A stretch of 36,965 nucleotides of DNA, taken from NCBI GenBank assembly GCA_028715215.1, contig JAQUSF010000022.1, positions 1 to 36,965 on the forward strand, written 5' to 3'. This DNA is from Candidatus Zixiibacteriota bacterium. Lineage in GTDB: Bacteria > Zixibacteria > MSB-5A5 > GN15 > FEB-12. A program made the translations under genes and the position numbers. The notes beneath the pieces were generated by a model. The model was not told the DNA's origin. It saw nothing but the letters and a program-made list of their open reading frames with translations, and ran no database searches. This document shows, piece after piece, positions 26,562 through 34,683 of the stretch (position 1 is the first letter of the stretch; the number at the start of each line of letters is the position of its first letter).

Positions 26562-26594
26562 AACCTGGCTCCCCGCTTACGCGGGGATGACATT
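26562..26594. repeat. Widespread CCCGC-TTAC-GCGGG intergenic repeat
   Basis: CCCCGC (26571-26576), TTAC, GCGGGG (26581-26586) within AACCTGGCT...ATGACATT. This matches the common intergenic repeat whose reverse complement begins GTCATCCCCGCG and ends CCAGGTT, known from many genomes. On the minus strand it gives the familiar false peptide CHPRVSGEPG. Confidence 0.7.
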
Positions 26595-26794
26595 TTAAAG
26601 TCATTCGATACCTTATGTTGTATAAAAGAAAACGTATATGGATATACATCAATTGTATTGCCATGCCAACATAACTTGGAATGGTTTGCCGGCCAAACAG
26701 TTATAAAATCCAAAAATATGTGATTCTTTCCGAAGCTATATTTGTTATAATATTATCACGATAAAGAACCGACACTAATTATCAAGGCAGACTT

Positions 26795-29056
26795 ATGTGG
26801 CAGAATACGGATATTATATTAAGCGATAATTCCCTCGCCGTTCTCAAACGGCGTTACCTGATGAAAGACAGCGAAGGCCGGGTTATCGAGACCCCGCGGG
26901 AGATGTTTGTCCGGGTGGCGAAATTCATCGCCGAAGCCGACCGCAACTACGGCGCCGACGAGGAACAGATAAATAAAACCGCCCTTGGTTTCTTTGAAAT
27001 CATGACCCGGCTGGAATTTCTGCCAAATTCTCCGACCCTGATGAACGCCGGGCGGCCGCTGGGTCAGCTTTCGGCTTGTTTTGTACTGCCGGTGGGGGAC
27101 TCGATGGAAGAGATTTTCGAGACCAACAAGAACGCCGCCCTGATACACAAATCCGGCGGCGGCACGGGCTTTTCTTTTTCGAATCTTCGCCCCAAAAATT
27201 CGGTAGTAGCCTCGACTTCGGGTGTAGCCTCGGGTCCGGTTTCGTTCATGAAAGTTTACAATTCCTCGACCGAAGCCGTCAAACAGGGCGGCACCCGTCG
27301 CGGCGCCAATATGGGCATCCTGCGGGTGGACCATCCCGACATACTCGAATTCATCGCCTGCAAGGACAACACCTCCGAAATAACCAATTTTAATATCTCC
27401 GTGGCTGTCACCGATGCCTTCATGCAGGCAGTCAAGGAAAAGAAACCATACCCGCTTTACAATCCGCACACGAAAAGGACGCATGTTGTGGACGGCAGGG
27501 AGGTTCACCTGGAAGCCCGGGAGGTGTTCGATAATATCGTCCGGCACGCCTGGGCGACCGGCGAGCCGGGGATAATTTTCATCGACCGGATGAACCGTCT
27601 TAACCCGACCGCGCCTTCAGAGATTATCGAGTCCACTAATCACTGCGGCGAACAACCCCTGCCGCCGTACGATTCGTGCAACCTGGGTTCGCTCAATCTG
27701 GGTCTGTTTGTCAGGGAACCGTTACCAGCCGATTACGCCCTGACTGACTCCGGTCAGGGCATTGACTGGGAACGGCTGGGGGTGGTTATTCGAAAAGCCG
27801 TGCATTTTCTCGATAACGTCATTGACCGGAATAAATATCCCATTGCCGAGATTGAAAAACAGACTCTAAAAAACCGGCGCATCGGCCTGGGCGTTATGGG
27901 CTGGGCGGATATGCTGGTCAAACTCGGATTACCTTATAACAGCGAGGAAGCCTTCAGGCTGGCGGAAAGACTGATGGCGTTCATTCAGACTGAAGCGAAA
28001 AACCATTCCTCGGAACTGGCCAAAACAAGGGGGAAGTTTCCCAACTGGGAAGGTTCGATATATAAGGAACAGGGGATAGCGATGCGTAACGCCACCGTGA
28101 CGACAATCGCCCCGACCGGGACGATTTCGATAATTGCTGGGTGTTCTTCGGGTATCGAACCCTGTTATTCGATAGCTTTCGAACGCAATGTCATGGACGG
28201 TACCCGCCTGATGGAGGTAAATCCTCTTTTTGAAAAAGCGGCGAAAGACGGCGGTTTTTACTCCGAGGAACTTATCGGCCGGATAGCCCGGGGTAACTCG
28301 CTGGCTTCGTTTGCGGAAATTCCCGACCCGATAAAAGCGGTTTTTCTGACTGCGGCGGATATCAAACCCGAAGAGCACATCCGGATGCAGGCGGAGTTTC
28401 AGAAGAACTGCGATTCCTCGGTTTCGAAAACCATCAACCTGCCGGAGTCGGTGACGGTTGCCGATATCCATAAAGCATATATGCTGGCTTATGACACCGG
28501 TTGCAAAGGGGTGACGATTTACCGTGATAATTCCCGTCCCAACCAGGTGCTGGCGGCGATTAAAGCAGGAGAAATCAAACCGGCGGTAGCCCTGGAGAAA
28601 AAAGAGAAAGTCGAAAAGCGGCCGACGATTCTTACCGGCATCACCGAAAAAATTAGAACGGGTTACGGCAATCTTTATGTGACAGTAAATGTCAAGGATG
28701 GCCGGCCGTTTGAAGTTTTTGCCCACATAGGCAAATCCGGATATTCAACCATGGCCGACAGCGAAGCCATCTGTCGGCTGATCTCGCTGGCGCTGCGTTC
28801 CCATATCCCGGTCGTACAGGTTATCCGGCAACTTCGCGGTATCGGCGGTTCCAGCCCGGTTTTTGCCGAGGGCGGCAAAGTGTCTTCCATTCCGGACGCC
28901 ATTGCCCAGGTTCTGGAGAGGCATTTCGGCGCCGAGGTATCGGTTTACCGGGATAAGTCCAGCCAGCCGATGGAGATATGCCCTGAATGCGGCGGGGCTA
29001 TGAATTTCGATGCCGGGTGTTTTTCGTGCCCGTCCTGCGGTTATTCCACCTGCTGA
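26795..29056 (+). CDS. nrdJ: Adenosylcobalamin-dependent ribonucleotide reductase, class II
   Basis: Class II reductase of 753 residues making deoxyribonucleotides with a B12-derived thiyl radical, independent of oxygen. The short ATP-cone-less N-terminus leads to EFLPNSPTLMNAG. Redox Cys are Cys95 (LSACFVLP) and Cys295 (YDSCNLGSLNL), the radical Cys284 lies in STNHCGEQPLPPYD with Asn282 and Glu286, and IAPTGTISIIAGCSSGIEP and GCKGVTIYRDNSR follow. A TSCPD-like domain (about 620-710) precedes a C-terminal zinc ribbon, CPECGG then CPSCGYSTC, whose last Cys pair receives electrons from thioredoxin. Complete and of normal size. A B12 riboswitch was looked for upstream and not seen. Confidence 0.95.
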   Translation: MWQNTDIILSDNSLAVLKRRYLMKDSEGRVIETPREMFVRVAKFIAEADRNYGADEEQINKTALGFFEIMTRLEFLPNSPTLMNAGRPLGQLSACFVLPVGDSMEEIFETNKNAALIHKSGGGTGFSFSNLRPKNSVVASTSGVASGPVSFMKVYNSSTEAVKQGGTRRGANMGILRVDHPDILEFIACKDNTSEITNFNISVAVTDAFMQAVKEKKPYPLYNPHTKRTHVVDGREVHLEAREVFDNIVRHAWATGEPGIIFIDRMNRLNPTAPSEIIESTNHCGEQPLPPYDSCNLGSLNLGLFVREPLPADYALTDSGQGIDWERLGVVIRKAVHFLDNVIDRNKYPIAEIEKQTLKNRRIGLGVMGWADMLVKLGLPYNSEEAFRLAERLMAFIQTEAKNHSSELAKTRGKFPNWEGSIYKEQGIAMRNATVTTIAPTGTISIIAGCSSGIEPCYSIAFERNVMDGTRLMEVNPLFEKAAKDGGFYSEELIGRIARGNSLASFAEIPDPIKAVFLTAADIKPEEHIRMQAEFQKNCDSSVSKTINLPESVTVADIHKAYMLAYDTGCKGVTIYRDNSRPNQVLAAIKAGEIKPAVALEKKEKVEKRPTILTGITEKIRTGYGNLYVTVNVKDGRPFEVFAHIGKSGYSTMADSEAICRLISLALRSHIPVVQVIRQLRGIGGSSPVFAEGGKVSSIPDAIAQVLERHFGAEVSVYRDKSSQPMEICPECGGAMNFDAGCFSCPSCGYSTC

Positions 29057-29106
29057 TTCTGCCGATACAATAATGATAGGAAAAGTACGCAATTTTTAAG
29101 GATAAT

Positions 29107-29745
29107 ATGTCGAGTTGTTACATTCCGGCCGGCAGGACCTCGAAGGTTATCAAGGGAGGTATGACACTCCAGGTGCAGACCGAGTATGCCAGTAGGCCGA
29201 CACCTCAGATAACCACCACGATTATTAACGAGGGCCGGGTGGTGCATAAAATCCGAAGAGACCTGGACAAGCCTATCAGTTCGATTGAAGAGCAGAACCG
29301 GATGGAAGTCACCATCAAACGGCAACATGCCGAGATAATCGATATTATTCAGAGTGAATTTTATAACCCGGAAAGTATCGGTAAGAAGGTATTGAAGCAT
29401 GAGAAGAATATGCCTTTGCGTGACCGGCTGGCATCCATTCCGGGCGTAAAGAAGATATTTACCCTTGACAATGAAGGTAATTTTATCAGTGAAAAAGCAT
29501 CCAAACAGTTCCAGGAAACATTTTCGATGATTTTTAAGAATATCCAGGAACTGATGAAGCTTTTTGCCCGGACTCCGGGAGTGGGCAAGACTCGTGAGAA
29601 GGGAGTTTATGAAATCGAGCGCGACCGGCTGTATTTTGTTTCCGTTGGCAGTGAATGTTATTTCATGGTGGTCAAACGCCTCGGCGGTGAAATTGACTAC
29701 GAGCAGGTGATAAGAAACGCCATACGTGAAAGCCCGTTTGAATAA
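29107..29745 (+). CDS. Uncharacterised protein with possible Roadblock/LC7-like C-terminal domain
   Basis: A 212-residue soluble protein, no signal peptide. Residues 1-60 form a beta-rich N-terminus (TLQVQTEYASRPTPQITTTII) with EGRVVHKIRRDLDKPISS, a shape seen where a small domain reads a partner. Residues about 60-100 are helical. From about 105 the order SIPGVKKIFTLDNEGNFIS, a long helix, GKTREKGVYEIERDRLYFVSV, SECYFMVVKRLGGEID resembles a Roadblock/LC7 fold of the kind that regulates small GTPases. It begins 50 bp after the reductase with GGATA near the start and may share its transcript. The domain call is by pattern only. Confidence 0.5.
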   Translation: MSSCYIPAGRTSKVIKGGMTLQVQTEYASRPTPQITTTIINEGRVVHKIRRDLDKPISSIEEQNRMEVTIKRQHAEIIDIIQSEFYNPESIGKKVLKHEKNMPLRDRLASIPGVKKIFTLDNEGNFISEKASKQFQETFSMIFKNIQELMKLFARTPGVGKTREKGVYEIERDRLYFVSVGSECYFMVVKRLGGEIDYEQVIRNAIRESPFE

Positions 29746-29863
29746 ATTACCACGTTTTTTATTAATCAAAAATTAATTCTCTACTTTAATGAATCGCACT
29801 ATCCTGTATTTCCTTGTTTTAATCTTCTCTTTGTTTTATTTTTCAAATTAAATTCGGACTTTG

Positions 29864-31258
29864 ATGATGCCACCGGAAGCTAATGACAAAAACAAACGGG
29901 CTGCCCTGATAGTTGCTACGGTCAGTTCTTTTATAGGGCCGTTCATGGGTTCATCCGTGAATGTCGCTTTGCCTTCCATCGGTCAGCAGTTTTCTCTGGG
30001 CGCCGTGCAACTGGGCTGGGTAAATAACGCTTTTTTACTGGCGGCGGCGATGTTCCTTATCCCTTTCGGTCGGCTTAGCGATATTTATGGTCGTAAGAAG
30101 ATATACCTGTGGGGCGTCATAGTTTTTACTTTCGCTTCGATTCTTATCGCCAATTCAGTATCCGGCACCATGCTTATATTGTGCCGCGTTGTCCAGGGAT
30201 TCGGTTCCTCGATGATTTTCGCCACCGGCATGCCGATTTTAATATCGGTTTTTCCCGTGGGGGAGCGGGGTAAGGCGCTGGGTATTTCCGTAGCGGCGGT
30301 TTACCTAGGTCTCTCCACGGGGCCGTTTTTCGGAGGAATCATTACCCAGCATCTCGGCTGGCGGTATATTTTCTGGCTCAATCTTCCCTTAGGTCTTTTA
30401 CTCTTAGCGGTGGTTTTATTCATGCTGAAGGGGGATTGGGCGGAGGACCGGGAAGCGAAATTTGATTTCGCCGGTTCTTTCATCCTCGGACTGGCTATTC
30501 TGGCGACCATGTATGGTTTTTCCACCCTGCGTTCGGTGCCCGCCGGGGGGCTGGTGGCGCTGGGGTTGGGCGGGCTGATGGTGTTCATCAGGTACGAATT
30601 GCGAATAAAAAATCCGGTTATCGATGTTAATCTTTTCCGTTATAACATGGTGTTTGCTTTTTCCAATCTGGCAGCATTGATAAATTATGCCGCCACTTTT
30701 GCCGTCAGTTTCCTGTTAAGTCTTTACCTGCAGAAATTACGTGGCCTTACACCGCAGGAAGCCGGTCTGGTGCTGATAGTGCAACCTATCGTTCAGGCTG
30801 TTTTTTCGCCGATTGCCGGCCGGATGTCCGACAGAATCGAGCCAAGAACGGTAGCTTCGCTGGGTATGACACTGACCCTGGTCGGTCTTATTCTTCTTAT
30901 TTTCGTAGATGAAGCGACAGCGATGAGTTATATTATCGTTACGCTGATAATTCTGGGGCTGGGCTTTGCGCTGTTTTCTTCGCCTAATACCAACGCCATT
31001 ATGAGTTCGGTGGAACGTCGTTTTTACGGTGTTTCCGGAGCCCTGGTCAGCGCCATGAGGCAGATCGGGATGATGGTATCGATGGGCATCGTGATGTTTA
31101 TCCTGGCGCTGGTATTGGGTCAGGCTGAGATTGAGCCGGCTTATTTCAGAGCCTTTATCAAGAGTATGAAAATTGCTTTTATCATATTTGCCATGCTTTG
31201 TTTCGGGGGAATTTTCGCTTCCCTGGCCCGGGGGAAGATGAACCACCAGAAGAGCTGA
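29864..31258 (+). CDS. MFS drug exporter, DHA2-like
   Basis: Inner-membrane major facilitator of 464 residues with 13-14 likely helices, of the proton-driven multidrug (DHA2/QacA, EmrB-like) type. Motif A is GRLSDIYGRKK between helices 2 and 3, the motif B region LCRVVQGFGSSMIFA follows, and motif C of antiporters is GLSTGPFFGGIITQHLGWRYIFWLNLP. These assign it to drug export rather than sugar uptake. The ATG at 29864 is preferred over a TTG one codon earlier. No membrane-fusion partner (EmrA-like) is nearby, which argues for a stand-alone pump. Substrate is unknown. There is a structured RNA immediately downstream on the other strand. Confidence 0.88.
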   Translation: MMPPEANDKNKRAALIVATVSSFIGPFMGSSVNVALPSIGQQFSLGAVQLGWVNNAFLLAAAMFLIPFGRLSDIYGRKKIYLWGVIVFTFASILIANSVSGTMLILCRVVQGFGSSMIFATGMPILISVFPVGERGKALGISVAAVYLGLSTGPFFGGIITQHLGWRYIFWLNLPLGLLLLAVVLFMLKGDWAEDREAKFDFAGSFILGLAILATMYGFSTLRSVPAGGLVALGLGGLMVFIRYELRIKNPVIDVNLFRYNMVFAFSNLAALINYAATFAVSFLLSLYLQKLRGLTPQEAGLVLIVQPIVQAVFSPIAGRMSDRIEPRTVASLGMTLTLVGLILLIFVDEATAMSYIIVTLIILGLGFALFSSPNTNAIMSSVERRFYGVSGALVSAMRQIGMMVSMGIVMFILALVLGQAEIEPAYFRAFIKSMKIAFIIFAMLCFGGIFASLARGKMNHQKS

Positions 31259-31282
31259 CCACTTTGGTTGTTGCCGGTCCAT

Positions 31283-31310
31283 AAAAAAACCGCCGGCACG
31301 AAGCCGACGG
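31283..31310 (-). terminator. Terminator of the structured RNA
   Basis: On the minus strand CCGTCGGC (31310-31303), loop TTCGT, GCCGGCGG (31297-31290), then TTTTTTT (31289-31283). Seven of eight pairs match (one mismatch) and the T run is only on the minus strand. It therefore ends a leftward transcript, yet no minus-strand protein gene lies before it. Confidence 0.8.
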
Positions 31311-31511
31311 CTCTCTATCTGGATGGAGAGAGAATAAATTTGAAATACTCCCAGCTCGTTACGGTAAAGGGTTTTTACAGCCACTCCTCGCGTTTTGCTT
31401 CGCTATGTCACTTATAGTGACAGTCACGGCGGTCGCGCAGCGATGAAGAGACAACCTTCATTTGTGGAGTGTTAGAGATTTTCAAATGGATCTCTCTCCA
31501 ATCATTTCCGT
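31283..31511 (-). ncRNA. Structured non-coding RNA, possibly 6S-like
   Basis: No protein frame explains 31325-31500. On the minus strand GGAGAGAGA (31499-31491) pairs with TCTCTCTCC (31333-31325) and TTTGAAA (31486-31480) with TTTCAAA (31345-31339), a long terminal duplex around about 175 nt. Inside, CACTCC (31471-31466) pairs with GGAGTG (31387-31382), ATGAAG pairs with CTTCAT (31461-31443), and TGTCACT-ATA-AGTGACA (31422-31406) is a perfect hairpin. GTAAA/TTTAC forms another. TATAAT at 31523-31518 fits the start and a terminator ends it. The size and long closing stem recall 6S RNA, which binds RNA polymerase, but no diagnostic bubble sequence was verified. tmRNA, RNase P and SRP signatures were not seen. 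Confidence 0.6.
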
Positions 31512-31517
31512 TGTCTA

Positions 31518-31523
31518 ATTATA
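31518..31523 (-). promoter_or_regulatory. TATAAT -10 box of the structured RNA
   Basis: A perfect TATAAT on the minus strand, 7 bp before the inferred transcript start and 19 bp before the closing stem. The -35 position (TTAATA at 17-bp spacing) is poor, as is common for promoters in AT-rich DNA. Confidence 0.5.
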
Positions 31524-31610
31524 ATTACGAAAATTAAAATTATTAATGCAATATTTTTTTTCAGCAATTGCTAAAATTCGGGAATTTTAATATGTTTCTA
31601 AAAAACTTTT

Positions 31611-31626
31611 GACAAAAGGTTTTGTC
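31611..31626 (+). promoter_or_regulatory. Inverted repeat just before acpS
   Basis: GACAAAA (31611-31617), GG, TTTTGTC (31620-31626), perfect 7-bp arms, ending 5 bp before the ATG at 31631. The first arm overlaps a TTGACA. It may be an operator, but a role is only inferred. Confidence 0.35.
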
Positions 31627-31630
31627 GGAA

Positions 31631-32005
31631 ATGGTCACCGCCCTGGGTGTCGATATAGTTGAGATTAGGCGGATAAGAAGCGCTCTGGAGCGGTTCAGAC
31701 GGCATTTCACGGAGCATGTTTTAAGTCCGGAAGAAAAGAACTATTTTGAAAAACATCATGACCGGGTGGCTTATCTGGCCGGCCGGTTTGCCGCCAAGGA
31801 AGCGGCGATAAAAGCGCTGGGTGTATATCTCGATAAACGCCCGCCTCTCGCAGCCTTAGCGGTACTCGATGATGAACATGGACTACCCCGACTGGTTTTA
31901 CCGGCCGCCGTCGCCGTTAATCTGAAGGGGATTAAAAGTAAGGTCAGCATCAGTCATTCCCGTGATACGGCCATAGCCGTGGTAATTTTTGAGGAGGATA
32001 AATGA
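31631..32005 (+). CDS. acpS: Holo-[acyl-carrier-protein] synthase
   Basis: Phosphopantetheinyl transferase of 124 residues that loads the 4-phosphopantetheine arm of coenzyme A on acyl carrier protein. The start is taken as ATG 31631, which gives MVTALGVDIVEIRRI, the usual family N-terminus with the metal-binding Asp (GVDIVEI); a TTG at 31622 would add three residues. The second motif FAAKEAAIKAL holds the catalytic Glu and Lys, and the C-terminus VSISHSRDTAIAVVIF is standard. The stop overlaps the pyrE start by ATGA. Fatty-acid synthesis is also represented in this window by accA, far upstream. Confidence 0.93.
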   Translation: MVTALGVDIVEIRRIRSALERFRRHFTEHVLSPEEKNYFEKHHDRVAYLAGRFAAKEAAIKALGVYLDKRPPLAALAVLDDEHGLPRLVLPAAVAVNLKGIKSKVSISHSRDTAIAVVIFEEDK

Positions 32006-32574
32006 ATCAGGAAGAGATATTGAAATTATTCCGGGATTCCGGAGCTTTATTGACCGGTCATTTTAAACTTACCTCCGGTCGTCATTCCGATGTCTATTAC
32101 GAGAAATTCACCCTGTTGAAAAATCCGGCTATATGCACTCTTATCTGCAAGGCGATGGCGGACAAATTCAGGCATCTGGAGGCAGCAACGGTGGTGGGTC
32201 CGACCACCGGCGGACTTATCATCGCTTATGATGTCGCCCGTTACCTGGGTATCGAAGCGCTTTATGCCGAACCCGGTGAAAACGGCCGGATTTTCAAACG
32301 CGGCTTTTCTCTGGATAAAAAACAGAAAGTAGTCATCGTCGATGATGTTCAGACCACCGGCCGCTCCATCAACGAGGTTATCGAGCTGGTGCGCTCGTAC
32401 GAAGCCGAGATTGTGGCGGTGGGCGTTCTTCTGGACCGCTCCGGCGGCCAGGTTAAAATCGATTATCCTTTTTACCCTCTGGCGACCGTTGCTGCCGACA
32501 GCTGGGAACCGTCGGTTTGTCCTCTCTGTAAACGGGGGGAACCGTTAACTCAGCGGGGAAGTCGCCAGTTTTGA
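32002..32574 (+). CDS. pyrE: Orotate phosphoribosyltransferase
   Basis: Pyrimidine enzyme of 190 residues that joins orotate and PRPP to give OMP. The N-terminal loop region GHFKLTSGRHSDVYYEKF and TVVGPTTGGLIIAYDVAR are typical. The PRPP-binding signature is VVIVDDVQTTGRSINEV, with the two adjacent Asp. The C-terminus has two Cys around Pro-Leu (SVCPLCKRGEPLTQ), a form seen in the longer bacterial PyrE type. Its ribosome site GAGGAGG lies inside the end of acpS and the starts overlap (ATGA), so the pair is translationally coupled. Confidence 0.93.
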   Translation: MNQEEILKLFRDSGALLTGHFKLTSGRHSDVYYEKFTLLKNPAICTLICKAMADKFRHLEAATVVGPTTGGLIIAYDVARYLGIEALYAEPGENGRIFKRGFSLDKKQKVVIVDDVQTTGRSINEVIELVRSYEAEIVAVGVLLDRSGGQVKIDYPFYPLATVAADSWEPSVCPLCKRGEPLTQRGSRQF

Positions 32575-32586
32575 AGTCGGGCGATA

Positions 32587-32614
32587 AAAAAACCCGCCAG
32601 CAGCGGGTTTTTAT
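32587..32614. terminator. Bidirectional terminator between pyrE and the signalling operon
   Basis: AACCCGC (32591-32597), CAGCA, GCGGGTT (32603-32609) with a run of A before and T after. It can end both pyrE (+) and the receiver-kinase gene (-), which converge here, 13 to 50 bp from their stops. Confidence 0.88.
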
Positions 32615-32624
32615 TAAGTCTTTT

Positions 32625-34310
32625 TTATACCGGAACTTTGTCCGGCTCCGGTTGCCTGGCGGCAATCGGGAAAGTCATCCTTATGGTGGTGCCGACATCG
32701 GGCGTGGAATCAATCTTTAAAACCCCGCCGTGGTACTCGATTATGCGATGGCAGACCACCAGCCCGAATCCATGCCCGTTCTTTTTGGTGGTAAATTTTT
32801 CCTTGAAGGCTTTTTCCAGTAATTCCGGCGGGAATCCGACGCCGGTGTCGCTGATGGTAAAGGTAAATTGATTGGCCGAAGCCTCTCTGGTTACGGCCAC
32901 CTTTATTTCTCTTTTGTCCCGGTCCTGGGTAGCATCCGCGGCATTATTGAACATGTTATAAAGCAGCTGCATCATCTGGGTGTTGTCGGCTTCAAAAAAG
33001 ATATTTTCATCGAGCTGGTCGACGGTAATCGTGACCCCGCGGAATCTTTTCTGGGGTTTCAAGTAATCGATAACTTCGGTTATCAGTTTATCGAAGGCGA
33101 TGATGTCTTTTTTCGATGAGATGGGGCGCAGGTCCATCAAACCACTGGTAAATTTCTTGATTTTTTCAATCGTTTCCATCATGGTAGCGGTGTATTTGAC
33201 GAACTCTTCACCGTGTTTCTTTCTGATATGGAAATCCAGAAGGGACAGGTTGCCGGCGATGACACCCAGGAAATTGTTAAGCTCATGGCCGATTTCCGCT
33301 GAAATCTCGCCCTTGGTGGCCATTTTTTCCAGTTGAATCGTTTCATCCTGAAGTTCCTTAAGGCGGGCATAGGCTTTCTGGGTTTCCTTCAGGAGGGAGA
33401 GGTTTTCCAGGGTGATACCCAGCCAGACACCGGAAAGAGACAGAAATTTAAAGTCAGCTTCTTTTATTTTGATGGTATCTTCGTTGAATCCCAGCATGAT
33501 CAATGCCTTGAAACCGTCACTGCGAATAACCGGTACGATGACCATCTGATGGTTTTTTGCCGTCCAGGCGGGATTGAGATATGTTTTGAGCTCCGGATTG
33601 GGATTTTTCTGGTAAAGGGGATTTTCTTCGTAACTGGTCAAAATGAAGGGTTTGTCGAAGTTCTTTAAATCCATGTTTTTCAGAATATCCGCCAGGGGTT
33701 GTTTGGGAAGTTCCTGTTCATTATTGGCATCGCCCTCGATGGTCGCCATGAAATACTTTTCTTCTTCACGGTTCCAGTATAGAATGGAACCGTATTCGGT
33801 ATGCTGGTGCATGAGGGCGAATCTTAAAAAGGATATCGTCAGAGACTTATGGTCGCCGGCCTGGTGCAGCATCTGGTTCAGGTCGGACAGGGAACTGAGC
33901 TGATGGTCGGAGCTTTTTTCTTCGGTTTCTTTTTTGATGCGGATGGCGTCTTTGACGGCTTTTCTTATTTCGGCGATTTCGAATGGTTTCATAATGTAGT
34001 CAAATGCGCCCTGCTTGATGGCGTTTTTGGCGGAGTTAAGATTAGCGTAACCGGTCATGAAAATGACCCCGATATCGGGTTGTTTTTCCCGGACCCGGCG
34101 GACAAGTTCAATGCCGTCCATCCCCGGCATACGGATATCGGTAATCAGCAGGTCGAAGGTTTCATCGAAAGTGAGTTTGAGAGCTTCTTCGCCGTTGGAA
34201 GCGGTTTTTATGGCATAACCTTCTTCCTCGAAGGTGTCGCGGATCAATGAAAGAACGATCTCTTCATCGTCAACAACGATTATTCTGAATGGTTCCTGTG
34301 TCTCGGTCAT
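32625..34310 (-). CDS. Hybrid receiver-GAF-histidine kinase
   Basis: A 561-residue cytoplasmic signalling protein in reverse order to the usual hybrid kinase. REC domain at 8-125 (acidic pair Asp14-Asp15, phospho-acceptor Asp58 in LLITDIRMPGMDG, Lys108). A GAF-like sensor domain spans about 140-305. A coiled linker precedes the HisKA-type helix with His342 in ISAEIGHELNNFLGVI, and the ATPase domain follows (NNAADATQD, ISDTGVGFPPE, HGFGLVVCHRIIEYHGG). It is thus a receiver that controls its own kinase, suited to take phosphate from the upstream kinase and pass it on. There is no DNA-binding domain. The start overlaps the preceding receiver gene (ATGA). Confidence 0.9.
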   Translation of the reverse strand: MTETQEPFRIIVVDDEEIVLSLIRDTFEEEGYAIKTASNGEEALKLTFDETFDLLITDIRMPGMDGIELVRRVREKQPDIGVIFMTGYANLNSAKNAIKQGAFDYIMKPFEIAEIRKAVKDAIRIKKETEEKSSDHQLSSLSDLNQMLHQAGDHKSLTISFLRFALMHQHTEYGSILYWNREEEKYFMATIEGDANNEQELPKQPLADILKNMDLKNFDKPFILTSYEENPLYQKNPNPELKTYLNPAWTAKNHQMVIVPVIRSDGFKALIMLGFNEDTIKIKEADFKFLSLSGVWLGITLENLSLLKETQKAYARLKELQDETIQLEKMATKGEISAEIGHELNNFLGVIAGNLSLLDFHIRKKHGEEFVKYTATMMETIEKIKKFTSGLMDLRPISSKKDIIAFDKLITEVIDYLKPQKRFRGVTITVDQLDENIFFEADNTQMMQLLYNMFNNAADATQDRDKREIKVAVTREASANQFTFTISDTGVGFPPELLEKAFKEKFTTKKNGHGFGLVVCHRIIEYHGGVLKIDSTPDVGTTIRMTFPIAARQPEPDKVPV

Positions 34311-34675
34311 GTTGTCTTTACGGGTTTTAAAATCTTATTGATAATAGTTCGAATTTGTTCAAGTTCGAAGGGTTTTTTAAGGTGATAGTAAGCTCCGGCC
34401 CGCCGGGCTTTTTCCGACAGATGGTCCGGCAGGGAATCCGTCAGGATGAAATGCACATTCGGTTTGCCGGTGGATATTTCCTTGAAAATTTCGAAACCGT
34501 TTTTATCGGGCAGGTGGATGTCACAGATGCAGATATCGAAATTGCCGTTTAATCCCTTGCTGATACCTTCCTGACTGTTTCCGGTTGCGAATATTTCATA
34601 GCCCTCATCGGTAAGGAAATCGGTCAATAAGTCCCGCATCACCTTGGAATCGTCGATAATCAGGATTCTGGTCAT
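34307..34675 (-). CDS. Single-domain response regulator
   Basis: A 122-residue REC domain without output. All key residues are there: acidic pair in ILIIDDSKVMRD, phospho-acceptor Asp52 in ICICDIHLPDKNGFEIF, Thr79 in FILTD, and Lys in HLKKPFELEQ. The start is taken at ATG 34675, giving MTRILIIDDS; a TTG at 34687 would add four residues and overlap the previous stop. AAGGAG lies 12 nt before the ATG. Overlap by 4 bp with the hybrid kinase downstream suggests fixed stoichiometry, as expected of a relay intermediate. Confidence 0.9.
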   Translation of the reverse strand: MTRILIIDDSKVMRDLLTDFLTDEGYEIFATGNSQEGISKGLNGNFDICICDIHLPDKNGFEIFKEISTGKPNVHFILTDSLPDHLSEKARRAGAYYHLKKPFELEQIRTIINKILKPVKTT

Positions 34676-34683
34676 AATTATTA

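Larger units (their letters stand above)
26246..26794. other. 549-bp intergenic stretch packed with palindromes
   Basis: No gene is supported here. It holds four palindromic elements (listed separately at 26398, 26451, 26530 and 26571) in about 190 bp. The right end carries a TATAAT at 26750-26755 that may be the -10 box of the ribonucleotide reductase promoter; a matching -35 is not clear. Confidence 0.6.

Noticed and set aside
24823-26594. CRISPR array
   Set aside because: The repeats are nested palindromes of different sequence without regular spacing or equal-length spacers, and no cas gene is near.
26428-26664. 78-codon minus-strand frame including CHPRVSGEPG
   Set aside because: This peptide is the usual false translation of the CCCGC-TTAC-GCGGG intergenic repeat; the frame runs through several palindromes.
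26600-26794. Cobalamin riboswitch before nrdJ
   Set aside because: No B12-box-like sequence or suitable fold was found; only a TATAAT and AT-rich DNA.
27929-28726. 265-codon minus-strand frame inside nrdJ
   Set aside because: Antisense shadow of a conserved enzyme gene with no protein-like pattern.
29789-29851. 20-residue hydrophobic open frame before the MFS gene
   Set aside because: No ribosome site and too short to judge; AT-rich DNA gives such peptides by chance.
31325-31499. tmRNA, RNase P RNA or SRP RNA for the structured RNA
   Set aside because: None of their hallmark sequences (tag-peptide frame with tRNA-like ends, GAGGAAAGTCC, GGAAGG-AGCAG) is present on either strand.
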